DNA from: Caenorhabditis remanei
Taxonomy: Eukaryota > Nematoda > Chromadorea > Rhabditida > Rhabditidae
Length of the DNA: 64,000 bases
Direction: 5' to 3'
Assembly: GCF_010183535.1 (NCBI RefSeq)
Contig: NC_071328.1
Span: 8,556,001-8,620,000 of the forward strand
Part shown: positions 1 through 10,263 of the stretch, piece after piece
How the letters are laid out: each line of letters begins with the position of its first letter
How positions within the stretch are numbered: the first letter of the stretch is position 1
Program-made: the position numbers and the translations under genes
The notes under the pieces: model-generated
What the model was told of the DNA's origin: nothing
Databases searched by the model: none
The model's input: only the letters and a program-made list of their open reading frames with translations

Positions 1-26
1 TCGTTTTTGGCAAAAAAAAAACGACT

Positions 27-1170
27 ATGGACAGCTCTGGAAATGTTTCATCTTCCAGTAGTGAAGTCTTCAAGCGACGTGAGGATCAAATTCTCGGAGT
101 CGACATTATTCGAGATTTGGACAACAAGCAGTTAACGTCATCCTGGTAAAGGAAGGTGCGGCAGCTCGAGACGGTTCGGAACCATTGGTCCATCAACTTA
201 CGAGAAGCAGAAGAAGACGTGCGATGGAATTCGTGAGAAGTCTTCTGAACGGAAACCATTTGGTTTGGCAACCACAGTGGACTACACAGAGTCTGGAACA
301 TCAGCGTCCGAAGACGGAAGCAGGAATCCAGTCGCGACAATTCTCCCGGAAACGGAGAAGGACAGAAGACTCTTGTCTGTCAAGAAAGGAGAACTCGCAG
401 AAGTCGGATCACAAATGCAGAAGTCGTGTTCGGCTGAGAACAACTACGTTCGGTTCAACAGCAGTAATCGCTGGAAATGCAGAAGGCCAACAACGAAGCC
501 TACGTTGCGGTAACGGCAAACCGGGGGGCGTCCCTTATAGCCCGATCAGGAAAACACATGCTGGATGCTCAATCGGTCAATTGAAGCATCGGAGAATCTT
601 GGAGTTGAAAACTCGAAACGATCGGAGAAGTCCAGAAAACGTGGAAAATCGCCTATAAAGTCTGCAAAAAGCCACAACTTGGGCCGTTTTGGACGTTCGA
701 CGACAAGAACGAAGGACATTTCACTCCTGAAATTTTGGTGTCGCCGAAATTTTTCACTAGAATCGCTGGTTCTCGATGCGATTTGTCTCAAATTCCATTC
801 AATCGTCTACCGAAGAAGTTTATTCGTGGCATACGGTATTAAAGGCGCACCGATTGTTGCAAAGGAGAGGTCTCGCACCGACAACCGACAGTGACGCGGG
901 AAACGCAAGGAATTGCAAATTCGTTTGGTTTTTCGTCCTAAAAACCAATGATCGCTCATTTTTCGAGCATGTTTCGATCAAAGGTGATGTCACACGAGCT
1001 TTGCCATTTTTCGCTCGTCACATTTAACGGTTTCGTAACCGGGAAGGCATGATCGGACACAGTTTTATGTGCCAATCGCCTCGAAAACCATTTATCCGCG
1101 TGTTCTAACGTTTCTTCGTGGTATGTGTCTTACATAATACCTGAATTCTTCCAGCCTACCTCATCCTTGG
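27..1170 (+). pseudogene. Broken 5' coding or leader region of the retroelement
   Basis: A frame starting at the ATG at 27 reads about 40 Ser-rich residues before a TAA near 149. Open stretches in other frames follow, for example 265-513. This looks like an older reading frame disrupted by stops and indels, ahead of the intact gag ORF. From about 514 to 1170 nothing convincing remains. Confidence 0.35.
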
Positions 1171-1174
1171 GAAG

Positions 1175-2419
1175 ATGCACCGAGTAAAGAAGAAACAGTC
1201 AAGGAAGAGCGACGCCGACTCTTCCCCGGTACGTTCCGGAAGCAAGGTGTCATTGTCAAATGACAAAACGGTGAGCAAATGGGCTGCTGGTGGCGCGGGT
1301 TCCATGACCTGCGCGGCAGTCCGTTCTGCTCTGTCAACCGTCAATTCCTCTATAAATCAGCTCAGTGAGCATGTTGTCAAAACTCAATTCACTCCACGTG
1401 AAGTTCGGGAAGTTCAAGAAGTTGAAACTGTTCAAGAAGACGAACGCGAGCCAAGAAGGGAGATGCCAGGACAGGATCCACGTGACGTCTGGTCGGACGA
1501 AGTCACTCAGCCACTTCAGGAGGTCGGTCAACTGGTCCCAATGTTTCCGCAACAGCCAAGGTTCAACAACTCCCACCGTGACCTCTACTACAGTGAAGCA
1601 GGACATCTGACAATAGTCACTACGCAATGGTTGGGGAAAACCATCAAGAAATACGCTGAAGCTGTTCAAGCAGAGATTGATCTCACGGAAAAGGTCGAGA
1701 GCTTTCGACGGGACCTGAGAAGCAGAGAGAACTTGATAGAAGTATTGAAACTGAAGTTGATTTCCCTTCTCGAACAAAAATACGGGCCGGATCAGATTGA
1801 ACAGCTCCCGGAACTTCTACTTGTCAAGGAACTTCTCCGCCTAGGAGAAGAAACAGAAGGACAAGATCGTCATCGTCGACTATCAACGAGCAGTGTGGCG
1901 AGCTACCACACGTCTTTGGTCAGAGAGGATCAGGAAGACAACGCCGATCCAGTTAGCAAAATCGATAGTTGGGCAAAGGAGATGGAATCTGTTCACAACC
2001 AGGAAGAATCTCCATCTAAGGAATTGAAGTGTTCCGGAAATTCCAAGAAGTCAACTCCGAAACGGAAGAATACTTGTTTCTTCTGCGGCAAAGAAGGCCA
2101 CTTCGTCAAGGAATGTCGCGAAAAGGCAAAGCTATTGGCCACTACTCCGGCAAGGAGACAAGGAACGGCTCCACGTTTTCCAAGCAAGGAAAGGAAGGTC
2201 AAATCTAACGGACCGAAAACTGGACTCAGTGTCACAAGTCCAAGTCAACCCAGAGTTAACGATCGAACTCTCAGAGGAACTCGTCAAGAAGCTCGGCCAG
2301 ACTTCAATCAGTCGCACTTAGTTCGCGAGATTGTGAAGCTCCAGAGACAACTCGGAAAACTCTTCGAGATGAACGAAAAACTTATGATGCGTCGTCCCAC
2401 CTCAAGCAAACACAACTAG
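1175..2419 (+). CDS. Retrotransposon Gag-like protein with CCHC zinc knuckle
   Basis: The ORF is 414 codons from an ATG. The N-terminal third is basic, the middle is Glu-rich and helical (predicted coiled coil around residues 160-215), and a single CCHC knuckle lies at C301, C304, H309 and C314 (spacing C-x2-C-x4-H-x4-C). A Lys/Arg-rich tail and a final short helical stretch follow. This order fits Gag proteins of LTR elements, where the middle packs particles and the knuckle binds RNA. The family (BEL/Pao or Ty3) cannot be assigned because pol is missing. The ORF is intact although the flanking sequence is broken. It may therefore have been mobilised in trans, or the break may be recent. Confidence 0.75.
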   Translation: MHRVKKKQSRKSDADSSPVRSGSKVSLSNDKTVSKWAAGGAGSMTCAAVRSALSTVNSSINQLSEHVVKTQFTPREVREVQEVETVQEDEREPRREMPGQDPRDVWSDEVTQPLQEVGQLVPMFPQQPRFNNSHRDLYYSEAGHLTIVTTQWLGKTIKKYAEAVQAEIDLTEKVESFRRDLRSRENLIEVLKLKLISLLEQKYGPDQIEQLPELLLVKELLRLGEETEGQDRHRRLSTSSVASYHTSLVREDQEDNADPVSKIDSWAKEMESVHNQEESPSKELKCSGNSKKSTPKRKNTCFFCGKEGHFVKECREKAKLLATTPARRQGTAPRFPSKERKVKSNGPKTGLSVTSPSQPRVNDRTLRGTRQEARPDFNQSHLVREIVKLQRQLGKLFEMNEKLMMRRPTSSKHN

Positions 2420-3240
2420 TGCATCTTTGGATCACTATCGTTAGCAGTCCGAGCTTAGGACCAACAACAAGCAATCACAGTCGAGGAGGACTTCTCAGGA
2501 ATCTTTCAAGATTCGTGCACCATTGGCCAGGACGTTAATAGCTCCAGCTATGTCAAGCTAGACCCGGAAGATTCAATGCCGAAGTTCATCAGTTTGATTC
2601 TAACAACAATTCGTGAAGGCAACGGTCGCCACCATTGAAGGTTCATACCTTGGAGGATTACTTGCAGTAATCACCGTCCCTCAAGTCGATACGCCATCAT
2701 CGAACCAAGGGGGGAGGTAGCTTCCGAAGTCAGGAATGATCCAGTCCGGATCATTGTGTCACCAGTGGTCAACAACAAAATCGTCAGCTCATTTTGGTTC
2801 AATGAAGTCTGCATCGACTTCAAGGACATCAAAGCCGTCAGCCAAGACGAGGAAGAACAAGAAGGAAGCTGTGCCAACGTCGGAACCAGCTACAGGATCA
2901 AGACAGAAGTCGGTTCGGAACCGAAGGAAACCGAAAGGTTCGACGAGCAAGCCTACGATCGACAACTTCTGAGAAGAAGATCCATTTCGACAAGGATCAA
3001 GTAGGATGTCGAAATATCCAGTAAGCGTTATGCGCGGGTTCCAAGACCTTCGCGCTCTGGTCTCTACATTTTTCAACGACCCACAACATGGCTACGTCAA
3101 AGCTCAAGGACCATCAGAAGTCTGAACTCTACAAGAGGACGCAACGTCTGCAGTCAAATTTGAAGTTCACGCAAGTTTACTTAAGTGTATCTTCAACCCG
3201 AAGGTTGTTTAATTGCCGACCGAGGGCGGTCGTTTTATTT
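2420..3240 (+). pseudogene. Frame-broken remnant between gag and 3' LTR
   Basis: Short open stretches in different frames (for example 2736-2972 and 2756-3004) have coding-like base composition but no continuous product. I see no aspartic-protease or polymerase motif. It is best read as eroded internal sequence of the retroelement. Confidence 0.35.
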
Positions 3241-3252
3241 AAAGGGGGGAGG
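3241..3252 (+). other. Polypurine tract
   Basis: An uninterrupted purine run of A and G residues lies immediately before the TG that opens the LTR. This is the expected plus-strand priming site of an LTR retrotransposon. Confidence 0.75.
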
Positions 3253-3768
3253 TGTAAGGTATTCGGATGAATCCCTTAGGCCTGCTCGGCTCTTTGTCTA
3301 AAGCCCACAGTTGTTTCACCAAATTTGACACTTTCAGAAGTCAATTATTTCGCGTCGAAACTGCTCGCCTCCGCTCACAGTCTCGTCGCCACAATTCCTA
3401 GGCCTGCAACTGTCATCGCCGCCGTCGTCGTGTCTGCCGTCTCTCTCGTCGCCAACGCTCTCTCGCCGCCACCGCCACAACGACACACCGCCACTACGAG
3501 GACTGTTTGACCTGGCGCTCAACCGCCATGGCACCAACCTATGGATTTACTAACTCCGCCCCTTTTCACCACTATATAAGCTGAGAATTTCCTCTCTCTA
3601 GGCAGTTCTTACGGGTGAACTTGCACCAGTCCCTATTTCTCTTTGTAACCCTCTTTCACCCTTTCTCTTGTAACAATTGAGTAACTAATAAACTAGTAAT
3701 TGAGTATAAAAGTCTTGCGTTGCTTACTTAATTAGTCATTTAGGTCACGCCCCATAACTCCACGGTCA
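3253..3768 (+). repeat. 3' LTR of the decayed retroelement
   Basis: The LTR starts with TG directly after the polypurine tract. It holds a TATA-like box (CTATATAAG near 3571) and an AATAAA signal in AATAAACTAG near 3687, in the order expected for U3-R-U5. The end is placed at a CA near 3768, but no second LTR is in the window to confirm it. Confidence 0.6.
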
Positions 3769-3889
3769 CCCCGAGGCCTTCCCTATATAGTAAGCTCAAG
3801 TTTTCTGTTGTAGAAAATTTGCCATTAGCAGAAGAACTAGCAAAACGAGAGTTTCGGATGAGAAATTCAACCGTAATATTTGCAAATTA

Positions 3890-3898
3890 AACAATTTG
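3890..3898. repeat. 9-bp target duplication, left copy
   Basis: AACAATTTG, identical to 5938-5946 on the other side of foldback element 1. Confidence 0.85.
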
Positions 3899-5937
3899 GG
3901 CAAACACTCTTTGACTACACCACTCTTTGACTACACTTGCTCTTTGACTCCACTTTCTCTTTGACTCTAAAGTCTCTTTGACTTCACTTTTCTCTTTGAC
4001 TACATTTGTCTCTTTGACTTCAAAGTATCTTTGACTACAGTTTTCTCTTTGACTTCATTGTGATCTTTGACTACTAACTCTCTTTGACTTCACTTTCCCT
4101 ATAATGACTATTTGAATAAGTACATTCTTCTAGATAGTTGGAGGATCTCTGAACATTCAATACTGACTAGAGCCTCTGAAAGTTAGTTTAAAAACTTGCA
4201 TGTAACTAACTAGTCAGTTTTTTAGTAAATGGTTAGCTTTGCTAATGAATAACAATTTGTTATAACCACAACCAATTTTACCGCTTCTCTTTATGGTCTA
4301 TATCAAAGTTTCATGGAATTCCGACTACCGACTTCTGAATAAGAAATGTTCATTTCCATGCAACTCCGGTCCAGATCAAGTCGAAAAAGTGTTTTAGTTA
4401 GAAAATTGAAGATTCTACAGTTCAAATGTTGAATAGAATGTTGAATGTTGAATAGAATTTTCCAATATCTCAAACAACTAAGGTTTTTCGAATATAGTAC
4501 CGTGCCATGAATTGTTAATCAAAACTTTAGTAGAAACCAAGTGTCTCGTTTTTCGCATTTCATTATTCTTAACTATGAATCAGAGTACAAGTTACTCACA
4601 AAATATTCTTAAAACAGTAAAAACGGTGATTAATACTCTAATTTATTAGAAATTAATGTTGTTGCTCCATCTCAAGATATTCAGTTAACGATTCCGAACA
4701 ATTCTGAAACTCAACAAAAACTATTTTATGATTCCTGGAGTCATGAATATTTATAGCCTCAAACTATCTAGGCCAATCATCGAAAAAAGGGTACATCTTG
4801 ATCGTAGGGTACATTGAATCGAAGGGTACAGTGAATCTTAGGGTACATCAAGGAGCTATGATCCTAGGGTATATCCATGGGGTTATCATAGGGTACATCG
4901 AGTCAGAATTTTCTTAAAATTTCAGAAGTCTCAGAGTTTTCATCAAATTTCGAGAAGAGCTTTACAGACGTAGTTCGAGGAACATATTATTTCTGTTTTG
5001 AGAAGGATGACATAATACGATTTAGCATTTAAGAAGATGCTTGAATTAATAATAGAAACTCCAAAATGATCATCTTCGTGATGTTTGTTACAATATGTTC
5101 CTCGAACTACGTCTGTAAAGAACAACGAAAAAAAGTGGCCTAGACTGCTCCGCGACCCAGTTATAGGATCTACAGATAAACAAAAAAACAATTTCACCAG
5201 AGGTAAATGAACCCCATACCCTCTGATTAAGTAATAGTACTATTCCCGAACTGTACCACTGAACCATTCTACCGCTGATTTTTTAAGGTTTTCACTTTTA
5301 TTATATTTTGAATCTTCACGTGAACTGAATCTGTCGAAAATCTCAGAAAATCAACTGTGACCGCGAGTTCACGGGGAAAATATCCTCAAATTTTCGGACC
5401 TAAATTTCTCGAACTGTGAGGGTCCATAGCAAAAACGGAAAACAGATAAATAAATGACGTGTTCTCAGCTTTCCAATGATATAGGTCACTTGCTATAACT
5501 CCATACCCCACTCACAACATTCCCTAGTGAGACTTCTGAAATTTTATGAAAATTCTGACTCATTGTACCTTATGATAACCCCATGCATGAACCCCATGAT
5601 TATAGCTCCTCGATGTAGTCTAAGATTCACTGTACCCTTCGATTCAATGTACCCTTTGATCAAATTTTTCATAGATGTACCCTTGGATTATGGGCCAGCT
5701 ATCTAGAAGAATGTATGTATTCAAATAGTCATTATAGGGAAAGTGAAGTCAAAGAGAGTTAGTAGTCAAAGATCACAATGAAGTCAAAGAGAAAACTGTA
5801 GTCAAAGATACTTTTAAGTCAAAGAGACAAATGTAGTCAAAGAGAAAAGTGAAGTCAAAGAGACTTTAGAGTCAAAGAGAAAGTGGAGTCAAAGAGCAAG
5901 TGTAGTCAAAGAGTGGTGTAGTCAAAGAGTGTTTGCC
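3899..5937. mobile_element. Foldback element 1 (CTTTGACT-repeat arms)
   Basis: This is a 2039-bp inverted-repeat element with no ORF of note. Each arm is about 240 bp (3899-4139 and 5697-5937) and consists of about 11 irregularly spaced copies of CTTTGACT followed by (A/T)C or CC. The termini are GGCAAACACTC and its complement. The host sequence AACAATTTG is present on both sides (3890-3898 and 5938-5946), a perfect 9-bp target duplication. A second inverted layer of GGGTACAT-type units lies inside (about 4788-4905 and 5560-5690), and a third palindrome sits at the centre. Foldback (FB) elements and Mutator-like elements are known to make 9-bp duplications; assignment to them is inference. 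Confidence 0.85.
4960..5120. repeat. Central palindrome of foldback element 1
   Basis: 4960-4988 is the exact reverse complement of 5092-5120 (29 of 29 bases), separated by about 100 bp. It is cleaner than the surrounding inverted layers. That points either to a younger nested insertion or to a core kept identical by gene conversion. Confidence 0.8.
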
Positions 5938-5946
5938 AACAATTTG
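5938..5946. repeat. 9-bp target duplication, right copy
   Basis: AACAATTTG, identical to 3890-3898. Confidence 0.85.
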
Positions 5947-7253
5947 AAAGAAAATCTCATTTGCAAGTTGCAACTAGTTTTACTATACACATACTATGCG
6001 TTAAGTACCCTTAATACCCTAAATAATATAGTAATGAGTTGATTAGTATTCTTTCAAATTCCCCATGAGAAAAACATTATTGTTTTGAAATTATCACAGG
6101 CAACCATGTTTGCATACCATAGCTCAACTCATGAAACAACTCTACCATCATATGAGGATTACGGTTTGAAAGAGGCTTTTCATTTTCACAAAGTTCATAA
6201 TTCTGAAAATTGTTTTACTTCCAAAACTTCCAGGACCTTTTCTCTCTGAAATATTATATCATAAAAATTTATCTAATTTATTCAAATTTGAAGATATTAT
6301 ATTATTAATTTCATGGCTGATCAGCCTGTCAAAGCTCGGAAAATGTATGTTTTCCGACGTTTTAGGTGGGTAAACCTTTTTCCGGCGGAAAACTGTTTTC
6401 CATTTTCCCAAAAAGTTTCATGGATACGGATTTTCTCAGAAAACGATTTTCCGAGTTAATTTTCCACACGGAAAACGTTCATGGATACGGCCTCAGAATT
6501 AAATATTTTGTGACGCGCTGTGAAAAATTATAATCCAAAGCGTTTTCGTATTTTTAATATTTTTTCTCGTGACCTTACGTTAATTTTTCCTTTTTTTCGA
6601 ATGTTATTGGCGTTCCGCCACGTCACATGCGCTGCCAATACACAAAATTGAAGAAGCGTTCTCCAAGAGCAGAAATATCTTCAGCGCCGTCCAATCTACT
6701 GTCTTTTCTCATGCAAGGTATAATTTCAATACTGGAAAAAATGAATGATGGCTTAAAATCTAGATCTAACACAATTTTTTAAACACATTTTTTATGGATG
6801 GGACCAAATTTGGCTCAGTAGTTTTCGAGAAATCGATTAAATTCCGAAAATTTTGTGGTTTTTTGATATTTTATCGAAAACTACTAAGCCAAATTTGGTC
6901 CCATCCAGAAAAATGTGTAAAAACTTCTGGCGCATGTTGTAAGCTATCATTTGTTTGATAATATTGAGAATTGAAAACGCTGATACATTTTAACGAAATC
7001 AAAAATGAAAAACTGCTATTTCCTGAAATAATATGTGAAACCAGGATTTTTTGCATTGAATGGGTGGATAATGCACTCAGAATAATTCTAAAACTGACAT
7101 TTTCTTACTTCCGACCTTGAGCTTTACGCTAAAAATTAAGGTAATACGGTTTAGGCCTGCAAATTTCTCAAAATTTTCGTTTCATGAGGGTAGATCAAAC
7201 ATTTCCGTGCAGTTATTTTTCCGAGGCTGGGCGACCGTGGCTGTTATAAAAAA
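5947..7253. other. Gene-free spacer between foldback elements
   Basis: AT-rich, with no supportable exon on either strand. Around 6330-6490 there are short GGAAAA/TTTTCC self-complementary runs. The only clear structure is the palindrome at 6784-6918. Confidence 0.6.
6784..6918. repeat. Palindromic MITE-like element
   Basis: Arms of about 50 bp read as near-perfect inverted copies (ATGGATGGGACCAAATTTGG outward from the left, with its complement on the right) around a short AT-rich loop. There is no ORF. A small non-autonomous DNA transposon is the simplest reading. Confidence 0.7.
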
Positions 7254-7904
7254 GGTGCTACTTCGTTTAAGAACTATACGTATAAAAACTGTGTTGTTTA
7301 AGAACTGGTTTCGCAGAAGAACTGCGCGAAGAAGAACTGCGCGAAGAAGAACTGTTTCGAAGAAGAACTGTTTCGTTTAAGAACTCTGTTCGCATTGGAG
7401 CGCGCTTGCATAAACCCCTTTTTTCCATTATTTCGAGAGTTTTTTTAATCTGTATTTTCGATTCTTTTTTGATTAAGAATAATTTTTCATGGTGCGTCCA
7501 AAGTTGCTACAAAACAGCAAAAACGACAAATCTGCGGTGTCCAAAGCTGATTTGTAGATTTGCAGGTTTGCAGTTATGCGTTATTGCTCATCCTTAATTT
7601 TTCAACTGCGAAACCTGCAAAACCTACAAACCTACAAATCAACTTTGGACCAGTGTGAGGCTCCCGGGACGATTCGGGATATTTCCCGGGAAGTTTCCCG
7701 GGAAATTTCCCGAGAATTTTCCGGGAAATGTTCGGTAAAAATTTCCCGATAGCTTCCCGGGAAATTTCCCGGTTACTTCCCGGGAAATTACCGGGAAATT
7801 TTCCGTAAAAATTTCCCGGGAATTTCCCGGGAAATTTCCCGAAATTTATAGTTCCGGGAAGTAAACTTCCCGGGAAATTCCCGGGAAATTTCACTTATGT
7901 ACAA

Positions 7905-8120
7905 ATCTAACAACCAGGGTTCGACCCCTACTAGTGGCACAACTTTTTTGTTTTTTGTTTTTGACTTTTTGGTACCAATCTGACAACCAGGGTTCGATCC
8001 CCACTCGTGCCAAAACTTTTTTGTTTTTTGTTTTTGACTTTTTGGTAACAATCTGATTACCAGGGTTCGACCCTTCCGGTGTCAAACCTTTTTCCATTTC
8101 ATTTCTTGATTTTTGGTACC
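7905..8120. repeat. 72-bp tandem repeats with a tRNA T-arm-like motif
   Basis: Three successive copies each contain GGGTTCGA(T/C)CCC(C/T), followed in the best copy by CACTCGTGCCA, then a T-rich stretch ending in GGTACC. The first motif matches the pol III B box and T-arm consensus GGTTCGANNCC. The inverted copies are at 8252-8445. The rest of a tRNA cloverleaf is absent. Confidence 0.7.
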
Positions 8121-8251
8121 ATTCTGAAACCATTTCAGAACAAAAAAAACATTTTTAGATTGCAAGTGTCTATTTTCAGAACAGTCCTTCTCCGAAAAAG
8201 CAACTTTGGTCTTCAGATTTTTACCAAAAACCAAAAATGAAATGAGAAACA

Positions 8252-8445
8252 GCTTTGACACCAGTGGGGTCGAACCATAATTGTCAGATTGGTACCAAAA
8301 TGTTAAAAACAAAAAACAAAAAAGTTTTGGCACGAGTGGGGATCGAACCCCGGTTGTCAGATTAGTACCAAAATGTTAAAAACAAAAAACAAAAAAGTTT
8401 TGGCACGAGTGGGGATCGAACCCCGGTTGCCAGATTGGTACCCAA
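8252..8445. repeat. Inverted copies of the 72-bp T-arm-like repeats
   Basis: These are reverse complements of the units at 7905-8120, with GGCACGAGTGGGGATCGAAC recurring twice. Together with the left copies they form the third layer of foldback element 3. Confidence 0.7.
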
Positions 8446-8968
8446 AGTAGTTCTCAGTAATTTCCCGAAAAAAATCCCGGATTTCCCGAACTTCCCGAAA
8501 ATTTCCCGGTACTTCCCGGGAAGTTCGGGAGCTTCCCGGAACTTTACCGGGAAATGTTCGGTAAAAATTTCCCGGTAATTTCCTGGGAAATTTCCCGAAA
8601 CAGCATTTCCCGGGAAATGTTTCCCGGGAGACTCACACTGCTTTGGACGCCGCAGATTTGTCGTTGTAGCAACTTTGGACACACCATCAAGTACAATCTT
8701 TTGACCTTTACGCTTAACCTGTTGTGAAAACCGTCAAAAAACCCTCGAAATAATGAAAAAAAGGGGCTGATGCAAACGCGCTCCAATGCGAACAGAGTTC
8801 TTAAACGAAACAGTTCTTCTTCGAAACAGTTCTTCTTCGCGCAGTTCTTCTGCGAAACCAGTTCTTAAACAACACAGTTCTTATACGTATAGTTCTTAAA
8901 CGAAGTAGCACCATAAAAAATTATCCGATTTTCTCGAAATTTTTCGGGAAAAATTCCCGAAATTTTTT

Positions 8969-9767
8969 GGCAAAAACTCATTGACTACACCTCTCAATGA
9001 CTACATTGTCTCATTGACTCCACATTCTCAATGACTACAAAGTCTCATTGACTTCATTTTTCTCAATGACTACACTTTTCTCATTGACTATATCACTCAT
9101 TGACTACGAAATTCGAGAAATTCTCTCATTGACTACATCTACAGTACTCGCCAAAAAGAACGCGATACTCGCAGTATTTAAGTTGAAATTAGTCAGCTTT
9201 GAGCATGTGCCACACCCTCACTGACTGTCTCACATTCTATTTGGCCAGTACAGTATCCAAAAGGACACTGAAAAATTCCGGGGATTCCAATTCTGTGTGT
9301 TGAAAGAGGAACAAAGTTTACCCAATCTCTGTGATTCTTGTGGAGGACCAGTTTTCACCATTCTCTTAGGCTTAGGTTTCTTAGAATTTCGGAAAAAAAC
9401 TTGACAAAAACGGTTATTAATCGTTTTTCGTTTTTGTCAATTCTTTTCCGAATTTCTAAGAAACCTAAGCCTAAGAGAATGGTGAAAACTCGTTCCTAAT
9501 TTGGCCTGTCCGCTACTTTTTCTTATCCTGTTTGGAAGATAAGGCTTCTGAGATACATTATAAATTCAGATGGTCTAGTGGACTGTCTTTCAGAGAGATG
9601 TAGTCAATGAGAGAATTTCTCAAATTTTGTAGTCAATGAGTGGTGTAGTCAATGAGAAAAGTGTAGTCATTGAGAAAAATGAAGTCAATGAAACTTTGTA
9701 GTCATTGAGAATGTGGAGTCAATGAGACAATGTAGTCATTGAGAGGTGTAGTCAATGAGTTTTTGCC
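8969..9767. mobile_element. Foldback element 2 (CATTGACT-repeat arms)
   Basis: This is a 799-bp element with arms of about 175 bp (8969-9145 and 9591-9767). The arms are made of CATTGACT and CAATGACT units that largely alternate. The termini GGCAAAAACTCATTGACTAC and complement closely resemble those of element 1. AAATTTTTT flanks both sides (8960-8968 and 9768-9776), a perfect 9-bp duplication in A/T-rich sequence. The centre is a long palindrome that also occurs in foldback element 4. No ORF of note. Confidence 0.85.
9352..9490. repeat. Core palindrome shared with the element at 24.3-25.2 kb
   Basis: The arms read outward from the ends as TTTTCACCATTCTCTTAGGC, followed by TTAGGTTTCTTAGAA, and are inverted on the other side around a short AT-rich loop. 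A diverged copy lies at 24658-24788. The similarity continues outward, through a stretch containing GAGGAACAAAG and GTGATTCTTG, to about 9240 and 24890. Confidence 0.85.
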
Positions 9768-9776
9768 AAATTTTTT

Positions 9777-10263
9777 TTCGAGAAAATTCCCGACGCGTCG
9801 GGAAAAATTCTCGGAACATTTTTTCGGGAAAATTCTCGTCGGGAAATTTTCCCGAAAAGTTTTGAGAAAACCGAGAAATCGAGTATCCCGATTTCCCGAC
9901 CTCGATCAAGCCTGGTCTCACCACGATAAAGGAAGTGATTATAACATGTCGACAGTTTTCAGACATTCTTTACGATTTTAGCACTTTTCCGGCGGTTTTG
10001 TTTTCATTACGGTTATTAGGCAATATACTAATGAGAGGATGTTCAGATATTGTCAGATAGATACATAAATCACACTGATTAACGAAAATTTAAAAATTAA
10101 TTTTTGTCGCTTGCTTCTGAGGCAAATCATTTCTATTGTCTCGATTTCCCCGATTCTCTTGATGTTTCAAAAAATTTTGAGAAAATTTTGCTTTTCTCGG
10201 TGTTTTGAAGCTCGAATATCTCAAAATAGCACTTTTTTAGAATCTTTTTTTTAATCTTTTCAG
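9777..10263. other. Gene-poor stretch upstream of the membrane-protein exon
   Basis: A run of TCGGGAAA/TTTCCCGA-type short palindromes (9777-9900) is followed by AT-rich DNA. The first coding exon of the gene to the right should lie here or be replaced by an unseen exon, but I could not identify a start codon that joins in phase. Confidence 0.4.

Larger units (their letters stand above)
1..3768 (+). mobile_element. Decayed LTR retrotransposon, 3' part
   Basis: The window opens inside an LTR element, so the 5' LTR is not seen. In order there are: a short reading frame from an ATG near 27 that stops near 149, broken frames to about 513, an intact gag-like ORF (1175-2419), about 800 bp of frame-broken sequence, a polypurine tract (3241-3252) and one LTR. 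No protease, reverse transcriptase or integrase motif is readable between the gag ORF and the LTR. The copy is therefore either internally deleted or a non-autonomous type. The 3' limit is uncertain by a few tens of bases because no flanking duplication can be tested. Confidence 0.75.
7254..8912. mobile_element. Foldback element 3 (AGAACTG-repeat arms, nested layers)
   Basis: This is a 1659-bp element. The outer arms (about 7254-7430 and 8735-8912) carry tandem AGAACTG units linked by TTTCG, CGCGA and TTTAA. The termini are GGTGCTACTTCG and its complement. ATAAAAAA stands on both sides (7246-7253 and 8913-8920), an 8-bp duplication in low-complexity sequence. Inside is a layer rich in TTCCCGGGAAA-type units (about 7665-7900 and 8455-8640), then a layer of 72-bp repeats (about 7905-8120 and 8252-8445), then a unique core. 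The many reading frames here are by-products of the repeats; no transposase is seen. Confidence 0.8.

Noticed and set aside
7905..8445. tRNA genes
   Set aside because: Only the T-arm-like and acceptor-like 3' part is present; no A box, D arm or anticodon arm precedes it at the right distance.
7574..8682. Series of minus-strand ORFs rich in FPGN and in VGIEPWLSDWYQK-like repeats
   Set aside because: They are read-outs of the TTCCCGGGAAA and 72-bp tandem repeats in a foldback element; frames change from unit to unit and no splice or start context exists.
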